Assembly: GCF_001183545.1 (NCBI RefSeq)
Contig: NZ_KQ236688.1
Coordinates: forward strand, 4,336,895 to 4,400,894
DNA from: Cellvibrio sp. pealriver
GTDB lineage: Bacteria; Pseudomonadota; Gammaproteobacteria; Pseudomonadales; Cellvibrionaceae
DNA length: 64,000 bases
Direction of reading: 5' to 3'
Each line of letters opens with the position of its first letter. Position 1 is the first letter of the stretch. Shown piece after piece: positions 15,282-23,001 of the stretch. The notes under the pieces are model-generated. The model was not told where the DNA came from. It saw nothing but the letters and a program-made list of their open reading frames with translations, and did no database searches. A program made the translations under genes and the position numbers.

Positions 15282-18107
15282 GTGTCACAGAGCATCCCTA
15301 GTTTGGTGGCAACTGAAACCACTAACCGTGCTTGGGGAATGATTGTGAAAAAGTCTGCAAACAAAATCGCCGTGAAAAAAACGATGTTGGCAATCGCTAT
15401 TGCGGGTATGGCTGCGCATGCAGTAGCCGATGGCCGTATTGAAGGCCAAATCAAAACCACTGAAAAAGGGATTGCATTACAAGGTGCAAAAATTCGTATT
15501 CAGGAATTGAATCGCGAAGTGGTGAGCCAACGCGATGGCCGTTTTGTTTTTTTGGATGTTAAGGCAGGTAACTACACTCTGGTAACCAGCTATATTGGTG
15601 CCGACAATATAGAGCGAAAAATTGTTGTACAAGACCAGAAAACCACACGTGAAAATTTCAATCTGATTGGCGTATCCGGTTTGGTTGAGAATGTGATTGT
15701 GATCGGCCAAGCCGCAGGCATTAATAAATCGCTCAATAAGCAGCGCAGTGCAGACAATATTATTACTGCTGTGTCAGCAGATTCGATTGGCCAATTTCCG
15801 GATACCAACGTATCGGAATCCTTGCAGCGTTTGCCGGGCTTATCCATTGAGCGCGATCAAGGTGAAGGCCGTTATGTGCGTGTGCGCGGCATGAGCCCGG
15901 ATTTTAATGCGGTGACAATTAATGGTGTTGGTGTTCCCGGCCCGGATGCAGATCGCCGCGCAGTTGCGCTTGATGTCATTCCTTCTGATCTTCTGGAAAA
16001 TTTGACCGTCACCAAAAGTGTAACGCCGGATATGGATGCCAATTCATTGGGCGGCAGTATTGATGTACAAAGCCTTTCGGCATTTGATCGCGATGGATTT
16101 TTTTATCAATTCACAGCAGAAGGCAGCTTTGATGAAAACACAGAGCAGACCAGCCCGAAATTGGCTGCAACCGCCAGCAACCAATTCAGTATTGGCAATG
16201 GCGAAAATAATCTTGGTGTGGCCTTGGGTGTGAGTTCATTCAAGCGCGAGTTTGGTTCCGATAACGTGGAGACCGGAGGCAGCTGGGATTTTGAAGACGG
16301 TGAAGCGCGCCTGGAAGAGTTGGAGCAACGCGATTACCGCATTACCCGTGAGCGCTCGGGCGTAACCTTAAACCTGGATTACAAAGCGAGTGACAGCACC
16401 GATCTTTACTGGCGCAACCTGTACAGTGAATACACTGATTCCGAAATTCGTCTGGCCAACGTTATCGAATTTGAAGATGCGGTTGCCGAGGGTGAAACCG
16501 GTAGTGCAGAAGTACAGCGCGAATTAAAAGACCGTGTAGAAACGCAAAAAATTCTGTCTACCTCGCTGGGCGGACAAACCCGTTTGGATAAATGGACGGT
16601 GGATTATCGCGCGGCATACAGTAAATCCAGCGAAGACGAGCCACAAAATATCGCCGGTGCAGTTTTTAAAATTGATGACGATGTGATTGCTGATGAAGTA
16701 TTTGATCTATCGCTATCGGGCACGAAAAAAATTCACCTCACTGCGCCCGCCGAATATTACCAAAGTGCCAGCTATAAATTGGATGAAGTTGAATTGGGGG
16801 CGACCAACACCAATGACGAAAGCACCAGTGTGAATGTGGACTTCACCCGTGAATTGGAGTGGGGTAATAACCCTGCGCAAATTAAATTTGGTGCAAAACA
16901 CACTGAGCGTGAAAAAGATAATGATGTTGATATCTGGGCATCGGAAGATTTTATTGGCGAGACTTCCCTCAGCAACTTTGCCGGTAGCGATGTTGATTAC
17001 ACGCTTGGCCAATTCGGTTCACAGATTAATGCCAAATCGGTAAAAGCGGCGCTGGGCGAAATAGAAGATGACGAAGTGGAAAGCAATATTGGCGATTATG
17101 CAGTAACGGAAGATACCAGTGCGGCTTACATCATGGGGCGCGTGGATATTAACGATTGGCGCATACTCACCGGTGTGCGTTATGAAAATACCGATTTTAC
17201 CGCGCAAGGTTTTTCTTATAACAGTGAAGACGATGAAATCAGCAGTCAGTCATTTAGCAATTCCGATGATTATTTTTTACCGGCGTTGCACATCCGCTAC
17301 AGTATTGACGATAAAACCCAAATTCGCGCGGCATGGACTAACTCGGTCGTGCGCCCTGGTTTTGCGCAATTATCTCCCGGCCGTTTAATTGAAGAAGATG
17401 ATGGCGATATTGAAGCCGAATTTGGTAACCCGTATTTGAAATCGCTGGAGTCCAGCAATATTGATGTGGGTATTGAACATTATCCCGGCGTAGCCAGTGT
17501 GCTATCTGCCTTTGTGTTTTACAAAGACATTGATAATTTTGCCTATCAAACCGATTTGGGCGGCACAGCGGGTTATGAAGAATTTGATAAAGCCTTTACG
17601 TTTGTGAACGGGAATTCTGCCGAGTTATTGGGTATTGAATTGGCCGCATCCAAACAATTTACCCAATTACCTGCACCTTGGGACGGCTTGTTGATTGGCG
17701 GTAATGCGACCTTCGTTGACTCTACTGCAGAAATTGGTGGTTATGACGATGGCGAATTTATCGCGCGCGATATTCCGCTGCCAAGCCAATCCGATACTTC
17801 TGCGAATTTTATGATTGGTTATGAATCTGAAAAAATCAGTATGCGTTTATCAGCCAATTATAAATCCAACTATTTGCTGGAAGTGTTGGAGCCTATGGAG
17901 GCGGATTATGACGCTTATGTGGACGACCAAATGCAATTGGATTTTTCGTTGCGTTATTACCTGACCGATTCCATTAAGTTGCATTTTGAAGCGCTTAATC
18001 TGACCGATGAAATTTATTATTCCTATGTGAAATCACCAGGGTACAACGCGCAATACGAAAGTTACGGAGCGACTTACAAGCTCGGTATTACGTTTATGCA
18101 ATTTTAA
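15282..18107 (+). CDS. TonB-dependent receptor, probably for phytate or its products
   Basis: A 941-residue outer-membrane receptor. The GTG start has AGAGG at good spacing. An extended N-terminus carries a signal-like segment (about 34-50, ending HAVA-DG), then a carboxypeptidase-regulatory-like beta domain (about 53-130), the plug (about 150-265, with VRGMSPDFNAVTINGV) and a C-terminal barrel ending in aromatic Phe (GITFMQF). The layout is that of the large TonB/Xanthomonas-Caulobacter receptor class. The phytase gene begins 85 bases downstream in the same direction, so by inference the receptor takes up inositol phosphates or bound iron. ATG 15339 is an alternative start. Confidence 0.9.
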   Translation: MSQSIPSLVATETTNRAWGMIVKKSANKIAVKKTMLAIAIAGMAAHAVADGRIEGQIKTTEKGIALQGAKIRIQELNREVVSQRDGRFVFLDVKAGNYTLVTSYIGADNIERKIVVQDQKTTRENFNLIGVSGLVENVIVIGQAAGINKSLNKQRSADNIITAVSADSIGQFPDTNVSESLQRLPGLSIERDQGEGRYVRVRGMSPDFNAVTINGVGVPGPDADRRAVALDVIPSDLLENLTVTKSVTPDMDANSLGGSIDVQSLSAFDRDGFFYQFTAEGSFDENTEQTSPKLAATASNQFSIGNGENNLGVALGVSSFKREFGSDNVETGGSWDFEDGEARLEELEQRDYRITRERSGVTLNLDYKASDSTDLYWRNLYSEYTDSEIRLANVIEFEDAVAEGETGSAEVQRELKDRVETQKILSTSLGGQTRLDKWTVDYRAAYSKSSEDEPQNIAGAVFKIDDDVIADEVFDLSLSGTKKIHLTAPAEYYQSASYKLDEVELGATNTNDESTSVNVDFTRELEWGNNPAQIKFGAKHTEREKDNDVDIWASEDFIGETSLSNFAGSDVDYTLGQFGSQINAKSVKAALGEIEDDEVESNIGDYAVTEDTSAAYIMGRVDINDWRILTGVRYENTDFTAQGFSYNSEDDEISSQSFSNSDDYFLPALHIRYSIDDKTQIRAAWTNSVVRPGFAQLSPGRLIEEDDGDIEAEFGNPYLKSLESSNIDVGIEHYPGVASVLSAFVFYKDIDNFAYQTDLGGTAGYEEFDKAFTFVNGNSAELLGIELAASKQFTQLPAPWDGLLIGGNATFVDSTAEIGGYDDGEFIARDIPLPSQSDTSANFMIGYESEKISMRLSANYKSNYLLEVLEPMEADYDAYVDDQMQLDFSLRYYLTDSIKLHFEALNLTDEIYYSYVKSPGYNAQYESYGATYKLGITFMQF

Positions 18108-18192
18108 TCCTGAATTAAGTATTGCTTTGTAGCATGGATGCTTCTGTTGGGCCTTAATGGTTAAGGCTGTATTTCATAAAAAGGTTTTGATT

Positions 18193-20142
18193 ATGATCCA
18201 CTTGCGTACGTTGTTAACTGCCTGTGTGCTGGGCGCTGGTGCAACAGTAATGGCTATTACTGCATCGGCAAATACACTTAATAATATGCCAGCGTCATTC
18301 GCGCCGGTTTTGCATGCGCCGTTGAATGTGCTTTATCAGCAACAACCAACCTATTTGAGTGTGGGCAACACTATTGATTGGCGCGATGCCCAAGGGAAAT
18401 CCGTTGCCCAATTAAAGCAGCCTGCGGAATTTCTTGACTGGCGTTACCCGGTTAGTGTCGAGTCAAACGGAAAAAAACAGGATGTACTGGTTGCCGCCAC
18501 CGTTTTTTTACCTGAGCAACAACCGGGCTTGGTTGTGCTCGATCCTGTTACCGGTGAATTACGCGAGCTTCTGCGTGTGCCGACACCGCAATTTAAAATT
18601 GAAAATATTTGTTTGAGCCGCGCAGTTGGCCAGCATTTGTCATTGTATTTATTGGATGAGCGCGGCACAGCAGAGCATTGGTTAGTAGTAGATGCTGCAG
18701 GTAATGCCAATGCCAGATTACTGCGCCGTGTGCCGGTAGCGCCCAACAGTAAAGCCTGTGCAGTGGATGATGAACAGGATCTATTATTTATTGCTGAAGA
18801 GGGTGTTGGTATTTGGGCGCTCGGTGCATCGGAAGAATCGCAACCTGATCGTAAAATTGTGGATATGCAAAAACCTTTCGGGAAATTATCGGGTGGCGTA
18901 GAAGCGCTTGCTGTTTTGCCGCAAGGGTTGGTGGCTGTTATCGCAGAAGAAAAACAATTGGCTGTGTATTCCACTACCAAGGCCGCGTTTGTACAGAAGC
19001 AGCTAATCGAATTACCGGAAACCGATGAACCGGAAGTGCTAAAAGCGGTTTATCGTACAGACAAAAAATCCGTATCCATTATTGTTGGTGATGAAAAAAC
19101 CGGTAACCATCACGTTGATTTGCCTTGGCAAGCCACAGTGTCGCCGTCGCTTGTCTATCCCGTTGTGTCGGTGATGCCGGATGCGCAAACCGAACCCATG
19201 TTGCGCTTTGGCGATGCGGCGGACGACCCGGCTATTTGGATCAATAAAAAACATCCGCACAAAAGCCGTGTTATTGGCACGAACAAACAGCAAGGATTAT
19301 TTGTATACGATTTACAAGGCAAGGAAGTCCAGCATTTCAATACGGGCAAATTAAATAACGTGGATGTGCGTTATGGCGTTGCTGTTGGCAACCAACGTGT
19401 TGATATCGCGGTGGCAACCAATCGCGATGACAACAGTTTGGCGATTTACACCATTGACCCGCGCTCGGGAAAGCTCACCTTTTCCGGTAGTGTAAAAACC
19501 GATTTGGAAGAAATTTACGGTTTTTGCTTGTATCAATCACCTACGCAAAAAACCTATGCCATTCCTAATGGCAAGAGTGGTGAATTCCAACAAATTGAAT
19601 TAACCGCCGTTGCTGCGGGTAAAAATAAAATCGAGTGGAATGGAAATGTTGTGCGCCGTTTTTATGTTAAAAGCCAACCCGAAGGTTGCGTGGCAGATGA
19701 TAAAAACCAGCGTTTGTTTATTGGTGAAGAGGATGTTGCACTCTGGACGCTCGGCGCTGAGCCTACCGCTGGCAATTCACCGGAATTAGTATTGGCTGCG
19801 GGCGATATTCTGGTGCCGGATGTAGAAGGTGTTGGTGTTTATCACGGCAAGCAACACGCGTATGTGGTGGTATCCAGCCAGGGCAATAATACCTTTGTGG
19901 TGATGGATGCATTGCCTCCATTCAAGGTGCGTGGTCGCGTGCGTATCGATATGGATGCGGATAAAAATATCGATGGCGTATCAGAAACCGATGGGCTCGA
20001 AGTGAGTTCTGCGAACTTTGGGAAATCGTTTAGTGAAGGGCTGTTGGTAGTGCAAGACGGTCACAAGGTCATGCCGGAAGCACCGCAGAATTTCAAATAT
20101 GTGGATTGGAAAAAAATTCGCGAAGCATTGCAGTTGGATTAA
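18193..20142 (+). CDS. Two-domain beta-propeller phytase, secreted
   Basis: Start ATG 18193 (AAAAAGG 8 bases upstream) gives 649 residues with a signal peptide ending TASA-NT. An in-frame ATG at 18157 lengthens it by 12 residues. The C-terminal half (about 335-649) has the phytase signatures DDPAIW (about 344), NNVDVRYG, ATNRDDNSLAIY, YGFCLYQ and DGLEVSS, whose acidic residues bind calcium and phosphate. The N-terminal half is a degenerate related propeller (compare AVDDEQDLLFIAEE near 188 with VADDKNQRLFIGEE near 499). The enzyme hydrolyses phytate outside the cytoplasm and forms a unit with the TonB receptor upstream. Confidence 0.9.
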   Translation: MIHLRTLLTACVLGAGATVMAITASANTLNNMPASFAPVLHAPLNVLYQQQPTYLSVGNTIDWRDAQGKSVAQLKQPAEFLDWRYPVSVESNGKKQDVLVAATVFLPEQQPGLVVLDPVTGELRELLRVPTPQFKIENICLSRAVGQHLSLYLLDERGTAEHWLVVDAAGNANARLLRRVPVAPNSKACAVDDEQDLLFIAEEGVGIWALGASEESQPDRKIVDMQKPFGKLSGGVEALAVLPQGLVAVIAEEKQLAVYSTTKAAFVQKQLIELPETDEPEVLKAVYRTDKKSVSIIVGDEKTGNHHVDLPWQATVSPSLVYPVVSVMPDAQTEPMLRFGDAADDPAIWINKKHPHKSRVIGTNKQQGLFVYDLQGKEVQHFNTGKLNNVDVRYGVAVGNQRVDIAVATNRDDNSLAIYTIDPRSGKLTFSGSVKTDLEEIYGFCLYQSPTQKTYAIPNGKSGEFQQIELTAVAAGKNKIEWNGNVVRRFYVKSQPEGCVADDKNQRLFIGEEDVALWTLGAEPTAGNSPELVLAAGDILVPDVEGVGVYHGKQHAYVVVSSQGNNTFVVMDALPPFKVRGRVRIDMDADKNIDGVSETDGLEVSSANFGKSFSEGLLVVQDGHKVMPEAPQNFKYVDWKKIREALQLD

Positions 20143-20152
20143 TTTCCCCCAG

Positions 20153-20173
20153 CCCCTCTTTTTCAAAGAGGGG
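20153..20173 (+). terminator. Pyrimidine/purine hairpin after the phytase gene
   Basis: CCCCTCTTT (20153-20161) pairs with AAAGAGGGG (20165-20173) around a 3-base loop. There is no clean T run after it. With the similar hairpin at 20234 it forms a repeat-rich 120-base spacer between the convergent phytase and acetyltransferase genes. Confidence 0.5.
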
Positions 20174-20233
20174 GGCAAGCTCTTCACTTTGAAGCGGGCG
20201 CGTAGCCAAGGGAGGCTGGGAGGGTATCAATTT

Positions 20234-20254
20234 CCTCCCTTTCTAAAAGGGAGG
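20234..20254 (+). terminator. Second pyrimidine/purine hairpin
   Basis: CCTCCCTTT (20234-20242) pairs with AAAGGGAGG (20246-20254), loop CTA. It is of the same kind as the hairpin 80 bases earlier and the one at 54111, probably a dispersed intergenic repeat family that also serves as a transcription barrier. Confidence 0.45.
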
Positions 20255-20265
20255 TCAGGAGGGAT

Positions 20266-20733
20266 TCATCCGTTTTGTGCCGGTAAATACCACTCCGGCT
20301 TCAACGCATAACCTTTTTCCACATCGCCGCGGAAGCCTAATTTTTCGTACACCCTGTGGGCTTCTACTCGCTGCATTCCTGACAGCAACATCACTTTGTA
20401 ACAATTTTTTTGCCATGCCAGATCAATTGCAAAACGCAGCATGCGTGTACCAAAACCTTTGCCGCGGCAGTGGCTGTTAGTGATCACATGTTCGATCATT
20501 GCAAAAGGGCGGGCACCGTTGGTCAGTGTGGGAATAAGCCCCAACATGCAACTGGCAATAAGCTGTTGGTTTTCCTCTACCACTATGAGAGAGATGTTGG
20601 GGTTACTGAGTAACTCGTGCAGTGCATTGTCTGCTTGCGCCACCGATAGTTCCGGATCATGCGGGCGTAGCTCGCGGTAGAGTGCAAGCAAACCCGCGAG
20701 GTCTTCGCGGGTTGCCAAGCGAATCATATCCAT
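20266..20733 (-). CDS. GNAT-family N-acetyltransferase
   Basis: A 155-residue acetyltransferase with the fold's marks: motif A V(I)TNSHCRGKGFGTRML (acetyl-CoA pyrophosphate loop RGKGFG, about 97-102) and motif B VEAHRVYEKLGF. It probably acts on an amine of a small molecule or protein; the substrate cannot be told. AAAAGG, formed by a tandem repeat, lies 7 bases before the ATG. The lipoprotein gene ends 32 bases upstream on the same strand. Confidence 0.85.
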   Translation of the reverse strand: MDMIRLATREDLAGLLALYRELRPHDPELSVAQADNALHELLSNPNISLIVVEENQQLIASCMLGLIPTLTNGARPFAMIEHVITNSHCRGKGFGTRMLRFAIDLAWQKNCYKVMLLSGMQRVEAHRVYEKLGFRGDVEKGYALKPEWYLPAQNG

Positions 20734-20740
20734 TACTGAC

Positions 20741-20771
20741 CTTTTACTGAGCTTTTACTGAGCTTTTACTG
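20741..20771 (-). repeat. Tandem 11-bp repeat over a stop codon and a ribosome site
   Basis: The unit CTTTTACTGAG on the plus strand occurs at 20741-20751 and 20752-20762, with a 9-base partial third at 20763-20771. On the minus strand the first unit supplies AAAAGG, the ribosome site of the acetyltransferase gene. The last unit contains the TAA that ends the lipoprotein gene. Slippage here could change spacing between the genes. Confidence 0.8.
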
Positions 20772-21059
20772 GCCTTTGCGCGATTCGCGAATATAAAAAC
20801 GCGCGTCTTTTGCCTGGTTATAGCAGTTATCGAAATTTTCTACGGTTTGCATGGTGCGCGCAGAGGTGATCAAACCAAAGGCTTTGGTGTAACTGATAGT
20901 GCCGCTAAACCCTTCTGCTTTTGCAATGGATAATTCACTCCACGCCGCTTCAAGTTCTTTATCACACGCGCTGCGATATTGGGTTTTGGCTGCGCAGGCT
21001 GAAAGCAAGAAGCTGGTGATCAATAGCGTGCCGGTCAATACACGTTTGGTGTTGGACAT
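20766..21059 (-). CDS. Small putative lipoprotein, 97 aa
   Basis: The N-terminus has Lys/Arg at 5-6, a hydrophobic stretch and the lipobox LSAC (Cys 22), so it should be lipidated and membrane-anchored. The mature part of about 75 residues is helical, with two further Cys (SACDKE and DNCYNQ) that may pair. I recognise no named family; short lipoproteins of this sort are common in pseudomonads and relatives. It is followed by the acetyltransferase gene on the same strand. Confidence 0.7.
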   Translation of the reverse strand: MSNTKRVLTGTLLITSFLLSACAAKTQYRSACDKELEAAWSELSIAKAEGFSGTISYTKAFGLITSARTMQTVENFDNCYNQAKDARFYIRESRKGQ

Positions 21060-21181
21060 TGCTGACTCTCCGTTAAATGAACCTTGTCGATAAGGTGTTT
21101 TACCTGACTATTTTGATAAGGTTCCCGCTTAAGAGTTCGCATTCTCGCTTGTGTGATGGTTAATGCCAAGCCTTGGATTTG

Positions 21182-21730
21182 CTATTCATAAAATGCACTG
21201 TCCACAACGCTAATTGCGTGAGCAAGTACGTGTTCAAACGGTGCGCTCACATCAATGATGGCCACATCACTTTCCTGAGTGGGATCTTCCAGGCTATCAA
21301 ACTGGCTGTTCACCAAACTGGGTGACATGAAATGGCCTGCGCGATTATTAACGCGTGTTTGTATGGTGTTTTTGTCGCTGTGCAGGAATAAAAATAATGT
21401 TTTCAATCCCGCTTTGCGCAGCTCATTGCGGTGCGCTTGTTTTAATCCCGAAAAGGCCAGTGTGGAATGCTGTTGGGTGCGCGCCGCCTCGCGGAAATAG
21501 TCACGCATGCGGATCACCCACGGCAGGCGCATGTCATCGGTGAGCGGTTTGCCGCTCGCCATGTGGTCGCGCGCTTCCTGACTGTGAAAGTCATCCCCAT
21601 CCCGATACTGGTAGCCATAGTGTTCTGCCAAGGCCTTGGCGAGCGTTGTTTTTCCGCTACCAGAAACTCCCATCAGAATGATTAGGTGGGTATTGGCATT
21701 GGGGTTGGATAAAAGCAGTGGGTGAGGCAT
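21182..21730 (-). CDS. gntK: Gluconokinase
   Basis: Phosphorylates D-gluconate to 6-phosphogluconate with ATP. P-loop GVSGSGKTT is near residue 21, followed by YRDGDDFHS, MASGKPLTDDMRLPWV and FLFLHSD, all typical of the GntK family, and GHFM near 130. ATG 21730 gives 182 residues, the usual length. The frame is open to 21778, but no ribosome site supports that start. The gene is divergent from a LacI-type regulator. With the GH94 enzyme downstream it would process the gluconate released from cellobionate. Confidence 0.9.
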   Translation of the reverse strand: MPHPLLLSNPNANTHLIILMGVSGSGKTTLAKALAEHYGYQYRDGDDFHSQEARDHMASGKPLTDDMRLPWVIRMRDYFREAARTQQHSTLAFSGLKQAHRNELRKAGLKTLFLFLHSDKNTIQTRVNNRAGHFMSPSLVNSQFDSLEDPTQESDVAIIDVSAPFEHVLAHAISVVDSAFYE

Positions 21731-21776
21731 TGGCGATAAATTCCGGAGGTTTGGTGCTATGTGGACTGATAATATC

Positions 21777-21792
21777 ATGATAGCGCAATCAT
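21777..21792. promoter_or_regulatory. Candidate LacI/GntR-type operator
   Basis: ATGATAGCGCAATCAT is a 16-bp palindrome with one central mismatch. Its TGATAGCG-C core is of the kind bound by LacI-family gluconate regulators. It lies between the divergent gluconokinase and regulator genes, where an autoregulatory operator is expected. The regulator's identity as its ligand is inferred. Confidence 0.5.
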
Positions 21793-21828
21793 TTTGGCTG
21801 TGCTATGGTGGCGACAAAATAATGGCAG

Positions 21829-22881
21829 ATGCAGATATTGCCCATGAAAATAGCGAAAAAAGACAGCGTAAATAAGAAAATTACCCTGACCGATGTGGCT
21901 GACCTTGCCGGTGTTAGTGCTATCACTGTATCGCGCGTGATTAACCAGCCAGAGAAAGTGTCTGAGGCGCTTCGTGCCCAGGTGCAAAAAGCGATCGACG
22001 CTTTGGGGTACATACCCAATCAACACGCCAGCTCGTTGGCATCGTCCCGCTCGCGGGTCATTGGCGTGGCGATCCCTTCGTTGAGCAACATTGTATTTAC
22101 CGATGTGTTGCGCGGTATTTATGAGGTTATGGGGAATACCGGCTACAAGGTGCTGTTGGTCGATACCCATTATTCGCCGTTAGAAGAAGAGCGGATGATC
22201 CGCACCTTGCTTAGCCAATCGCCGGAGGGGTTGATCATTACCGGTGGTGACCAGACCAAAGCCTGTCAGCAATTCCTGCAAAAAGCGCGCATCCCTATCG
22301 TACAGATTATGGAATTACTGCCCGATGCAATCGATATGAATGTCGGTTTTTCACATTCGCAAGCGGGCTATGACGTAGCAACGCATTTGTTGGCGCAGGG
22401 ATATGAACGCATCGGGTTTATCGGTGCGCGTATGGACCCGCGCGTACAGCAGCGGATGCAAGGTTACAAGTTGGCGCTTGAGCAGGCGGGCAAATATGAA
22501 AAACATTACATCGCCACAACGCCTGAGCCTTCATCGATTTGTGCGGGCGGTGAATTATTTAAAAGTGTTATGGCATTAACCAATGGAACGCTGGATGCGA
22601 TTTTTTGCGCGAATGACGATTTGGCATTAGGCGCTTTATTTGAAGCCCAGCGCATGAATATCAACGTACCGAAAGATCTGGCTATTTGCGGTTTTAACGA
22701 TACAGAAGCCGCCGCTTATGTGAATCCATCCCTGACCAGTGTGTCTGTTGGTCGTTATGAGATGGGAGTCAAAGCAGCTGAGATGATCATCCGGGTGTTG
22801 GATGAGCAAACCATCGAGTCAAAACAAGTGGATATGGGATACACCATCCGCGAGCGCGCATCCACCCAGCGATTGGCGTAA
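21829..22881 (+). CDS. LacI-family regulator, GntR-like
   Basis: A 350-residue repressor: N-terminal helix-turn-helix with hinge (ITLTDVADLAGVSAITVSRVI, about 18-40) and a periplasmic-binding-protein-like sensor (VIGVAIPSLSNIVFTDVLRG onward). The sequence resembles gluconate repressor GntR. ATG 21844 is an alternative start. It sits between a divergent gluconokinase and a downstream transporter and phosphorylase, so it likely senses gluconate or a phosphorylated product and controls the whole set. Confidence 0.85.
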   Translation: MQILPMKIAKKDSVNKKITLTDVADLAGVSAITVSRVINQPEKVSEALRAQVQKAIDALGYIPNQHASSLASSRSRVIGVAIPSLSNIVFTDVLRGIYEVMGNTGYKVLLVDTHYSPLEEERMIRTLLSQSPEGLIITGGDQTKACQQFLQKARIPIVQIMELLPDAIDMNVGFSHSQAGYDVATHLLAQGYERIGFIGARMDPRVQQRMQGYKLALEQAGKYEKHYIATTPEPSSICAGGELFKSVMALTNGTLDAIFCANDDLALGALFEAQRMNINVPKDLAICGFNDTEAAAYVNPSLTSVSVGRYEMGVKAAEMIIRVLDEQTIESKQVDMGYTIRERASTQRLA

Positions 22882-22953
22882 TGTTTTGCGCGGCGATCAC
22901 AACATAAAACGTTTATAAAAAACACCACAACTACACACCTGACCATTTTATTG

Positions 22954-22971
22954 CGGCAAGTCAATTTGCCG
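22954..22971. promoter_or_regulatory. Inverted repeat upstream of the symporter gene
   Basis: CGGCAA (22954-22959) and TTGCCG (22966-22971) form a 6-bp inverted repeat 31 bases before the transporter ATG. It could be an operator or a leader hairpin. It does not match the palindrome at 21777. Confidence 0.25.
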
Positions 22972-23001
22972 GATAAACATGCATTTAAAAACTGGAGAGC
23001 A

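Noticed and set aside
18444..18980. 178-codon minus-strand frame inside the phytase gene
   Set aside because: Ser/Thr-rich shadow of a strongly supported gene on the other strand.
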